Source: Nereocystis luetkeana (lineage: Eukaryota; Sar; Phaeophyceae; Laminariales; Laminariaceae). Taken from it: a DNA stretch of 64,000 nucleotides. Position 1 is the stretch's first letter, and the number at the start of each line of letters is the position of its first letter. The DNA lies in assembly GCA_031213475.1 (NCBI GenBank), contig JARUPZ010000005.1, positions 9,425,848 through 9,489,847 of the forward strand, written 5' to 3'. Below the pieces are notes generated by a model. It was given only the letters and a program-made list of their open reading frames with translations. It did not search any database and was not told the DNA's origin. This document shows positions 61,907 through 64,000 of this stretch, in pieces. Position numbers and translations under genes: made by a program.

Positions 61907-64000
61907 ACTTCCTCCCCCTTGCGTTGAGGAACTGTCTATACGGTGCTGTGAGAGGTATGGTGTGTTAGTGGAACACTCCGCATCTTGGAGTTTGTATAGA
62001 TATGAATTGCATTTCTTCTCAAAGAAACGATCGTATCCATCCCCTACGTAGTCACGGTATCTCCGGTTTTCGTTCTCTGTCCGGTCGGCTGTTTGTTGTG
62101 TGTTGGATCAACGCACCGGTATCTTGCAACGCTTACATGCCCGCCCGAATGCGTCATTGGTGCTTTCCGCAGCAATATCTACACACGTGTATACTCGACC
62201 CTCCATGTCACCTCCCGTTCTGTTGTTCTCTTTCGCTGTTTAGGTTCGGCGAGCGCAGAGTGCGTTCGTCGTTCACCCCACACCAAGAGTTCGTTTTTTT
62301 TTTGGAGAAACGACAAAATAAACGGTGCGAACGAATCACAGACGACGAAGACCCTGCGCTTCGTTTACCGCCCTCCCAATGACACAACAACAGCAGTAGC
62401 AGCTGAAGGACCCCATTGGTATGTAAATGTGGCCATGGGCTTCAATTCTACTCATACCAGGCGTTCATCATATTTTCAGCATAACAACAGGTTATAGGCC
62501 TCTCGTGTTTTGCTTCTTCTGCGCAACAATACCTCGTACCTGGTATTCGATTCTTCCCCTTCTATTACGGGGGACCATAGTTAATATGATCAAGCAAAGT
62601 ATTGTTAGTAAAAATAGTCAAATATATACCTGGTAGGCTTTTATTTACACCACAGGTCCTATTCACTATGCCAACCCCGTAATAAGAGACTCACGTATAA
62701 TAGAAATATTAACTCATCTTCTTGGACGAGCGTGTCAATTAGGTCCTCATGTAACAAAAACGAGGCTCGACAAACTCTGCAGTTTCCTATACGCACCCTT
62801 CAACTATTAATACGTGCTGCTGCAATAATGCTGACTGTTTCCCTCCTCCCGGAGAACCTGACTCGCTCGTGTATCTTGGTGGCCAGCTCGTTGTAATCTA
62901 CCGTGCAAACAGCGAGGGTTGCAGCATACCTGGTACATACCTACTGGTTGACGGCGGCTGCTCGCCATGTGTTATATGGCCAACCCCGCGACGACCCCAG
63001 ACAAACGTGGAACGACAGCTCCTTCTTGCAGGGCTCTTGACGCGTCATGACTCGATCCGTGAGCTCGGTCAGGAACTTTTCGAAATCTCACGGGTCGGGA
63101 GGTTTTAAGCTCCTACGAATCGGGTCGGGCACACCCTTACTCGACCCGACCCCGACCTGACCCGCGAGGTTTGATCCGACCCGTCAGAAACCTTGATTAT
63201 GAATATTTGCCGATCTTGCCACCGCAAATCGTTCGTGGAGCCGGATGGCATTTATGTATGTGATGCCACCGGCAACGGCGATGCTCCCGATAGGTTTTGG
63301 TGCTTATGAGGTATGTGTACACCGGTGATGATCAACGCAAGAATAGCCTGTACTAGGTATCCGTTTGGGAGGTACCTCTGGCCTCAGTTGCGTTCTGCTA
63401 CGTATCTAATATGAGAGCATCATCATCATCACCATCACCATAATCATATATTTGTCCGCTAGGTACGACGCAACAAATGAGACGAGGACGAGACAGCACC
63501 ATTCTGAGTTTGTTCGTGTGGAAAAACTCCCACTATCAAACAAGAAACCCCACCTGGGTCAGCTGTCCTGTTTCTTAAGGGGTGCGGACAGACAGACAGG
63601 CAAACAGACACACAGACAGGCATACAGACATACAGAAAATTTGCATTTACCAAAACAGAGACTCAGCTTTACAAGCTGAGAAAAGCATTCAGCAAGGCCA
63701 CCGAATATTGCATTAAATCGAGGGGAGCCCAGTCCATAGAGCGGGTGTTTGGAGGCGTGTCCAGCTCGATTAGTCCAGCATTAGGCGCAAACAGTCAACT
63801 TTACTGACCACTTTATGCGCGGGAAGTTCACGAACATTAGGGATGAGGAACGCGAAGCGATGCTAGCCTTACCGGGTACTCGGCTATCCCCCAAGAAGAG
63901 GTACTGCTGGAACGCCGTCGAAACATCGCCTACAACGTTTCGATCGAACCGCGTTGGTGGGCACACCCGGAGCGGACATAACTGTCTGCCAACTGATGCC
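61907..64000. other. Upstream region of the SPRYD7-type gene and right edge; no supported gene
   Basis: The promoter of the minus-strand SPRYD7-type gene should lie just above 61906. The rest holds one MITE, an ACAGACAGGCA run (about 63588-63640) and short ORFs. The ORFs at 62869-63108 and around 63660-63960 have non-repetitive composition but no recognisable family. Confidence 0.5.
62565..62682. mobile_element. MITE family 1 copy with a CCTGGTA insertion
   Basis: TTACGGGGGACCATAGTTAA to GCCAACCCCGTAA. Relative to the reference copy (read on the opposite strand) its centre has ATATATACCTGGTAGG in place of ATATATAGG. Confidence 0.85.

Noticed and set aside
62869-63108. Frame with TYLLVDGGCSP, slightly like a Harbinger transposase
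   Set aside because: Only a few residues agree, no upstream DDE motif or C-terminal ERAFG-like block is found, and a TACCTGGTA word lies inside it.
63660-63960. Frame with SIERVFGGVSSS, slightly like a hAT dimerisation region
   Set aside because: The match is short, the frame is interrupted and no other transposase part is seen. It could be a relic but cannot be supported.

Overview
The window looks like nuclear DNA from an intron-rich, repeat-rich eukaryote with roughly balanced GC. The combination of conserved eukaryotic genes split by long introns, Ala/Gly-rich predicted proteins, a LINE with a downstream restriction-like endonuclease, many small MITEs and long poly-G/poly-C runs suggests a stramenopile, most likely a brown alga. 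That assignment is an inference from style, not from a marker gene.

Layout. 1-6.3 kb: low-complexity sequence with one possible partial ORF at the left edge, minisatellites and a first MITE. 6.3-12.3 kb: a nearly complete RLE-type (R2-like) non-LTR retrotransposon with a 1,653-codon open frame (reverse transcriptase, RING-like zinc fingers), two small frameshifts and a 5' end that starts inside a duplicated module. 12.3-15.0 kb: simple-sequence DNA. 15.05-33.53 kb, minus strand: a complete 10-exon gene for V-ATPase subunit B (507 aa when spliced), with nine introns of 0.4 to 9 kb that hold most of the repeats. Two consecutive introns have GC-AG boundaries. 33.5-35.0 kb: divergent intergenic region. 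35.02-43.90 kb, plus strand: a five-exon gene for a 420-aa helix-rich protein I do not recognise. 46.79-47.70 kb, plus: an intronless MEMO1 gene. 47.7-54.6 kb: mostly non-coding, with weak exon-like ORFs and tandem arrays. 54.64-61.91 kb, minus: first and last exons of a SPRYD7-type SPRY-domain gene, with two inverted copies of a 1.13-kb repeat lying between them. 61.9-64 kb: no convincing gene.

The host genes seen are housekeeping functions (proton pump, MEMO family, SPRY protein) with no operon-like relation to one another. The richest biology is in the repeats: a TA-flanked MITE family with TTACGGGGG ends (about 16 copies), a TTAA-flanked piggyBac-like hairpin MITE, a ~520-bp repeat that ends in poly-C, and a 9-bp palindrome TACCWGGTA (24 exact copies by eye, about 0.5 expected). 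Comparison of repeat copies shows the palindrome is created by adding CCWGGTA at a TA dinucleotide, which resembles the excision footprint of an unseen TA-targeting transposon.
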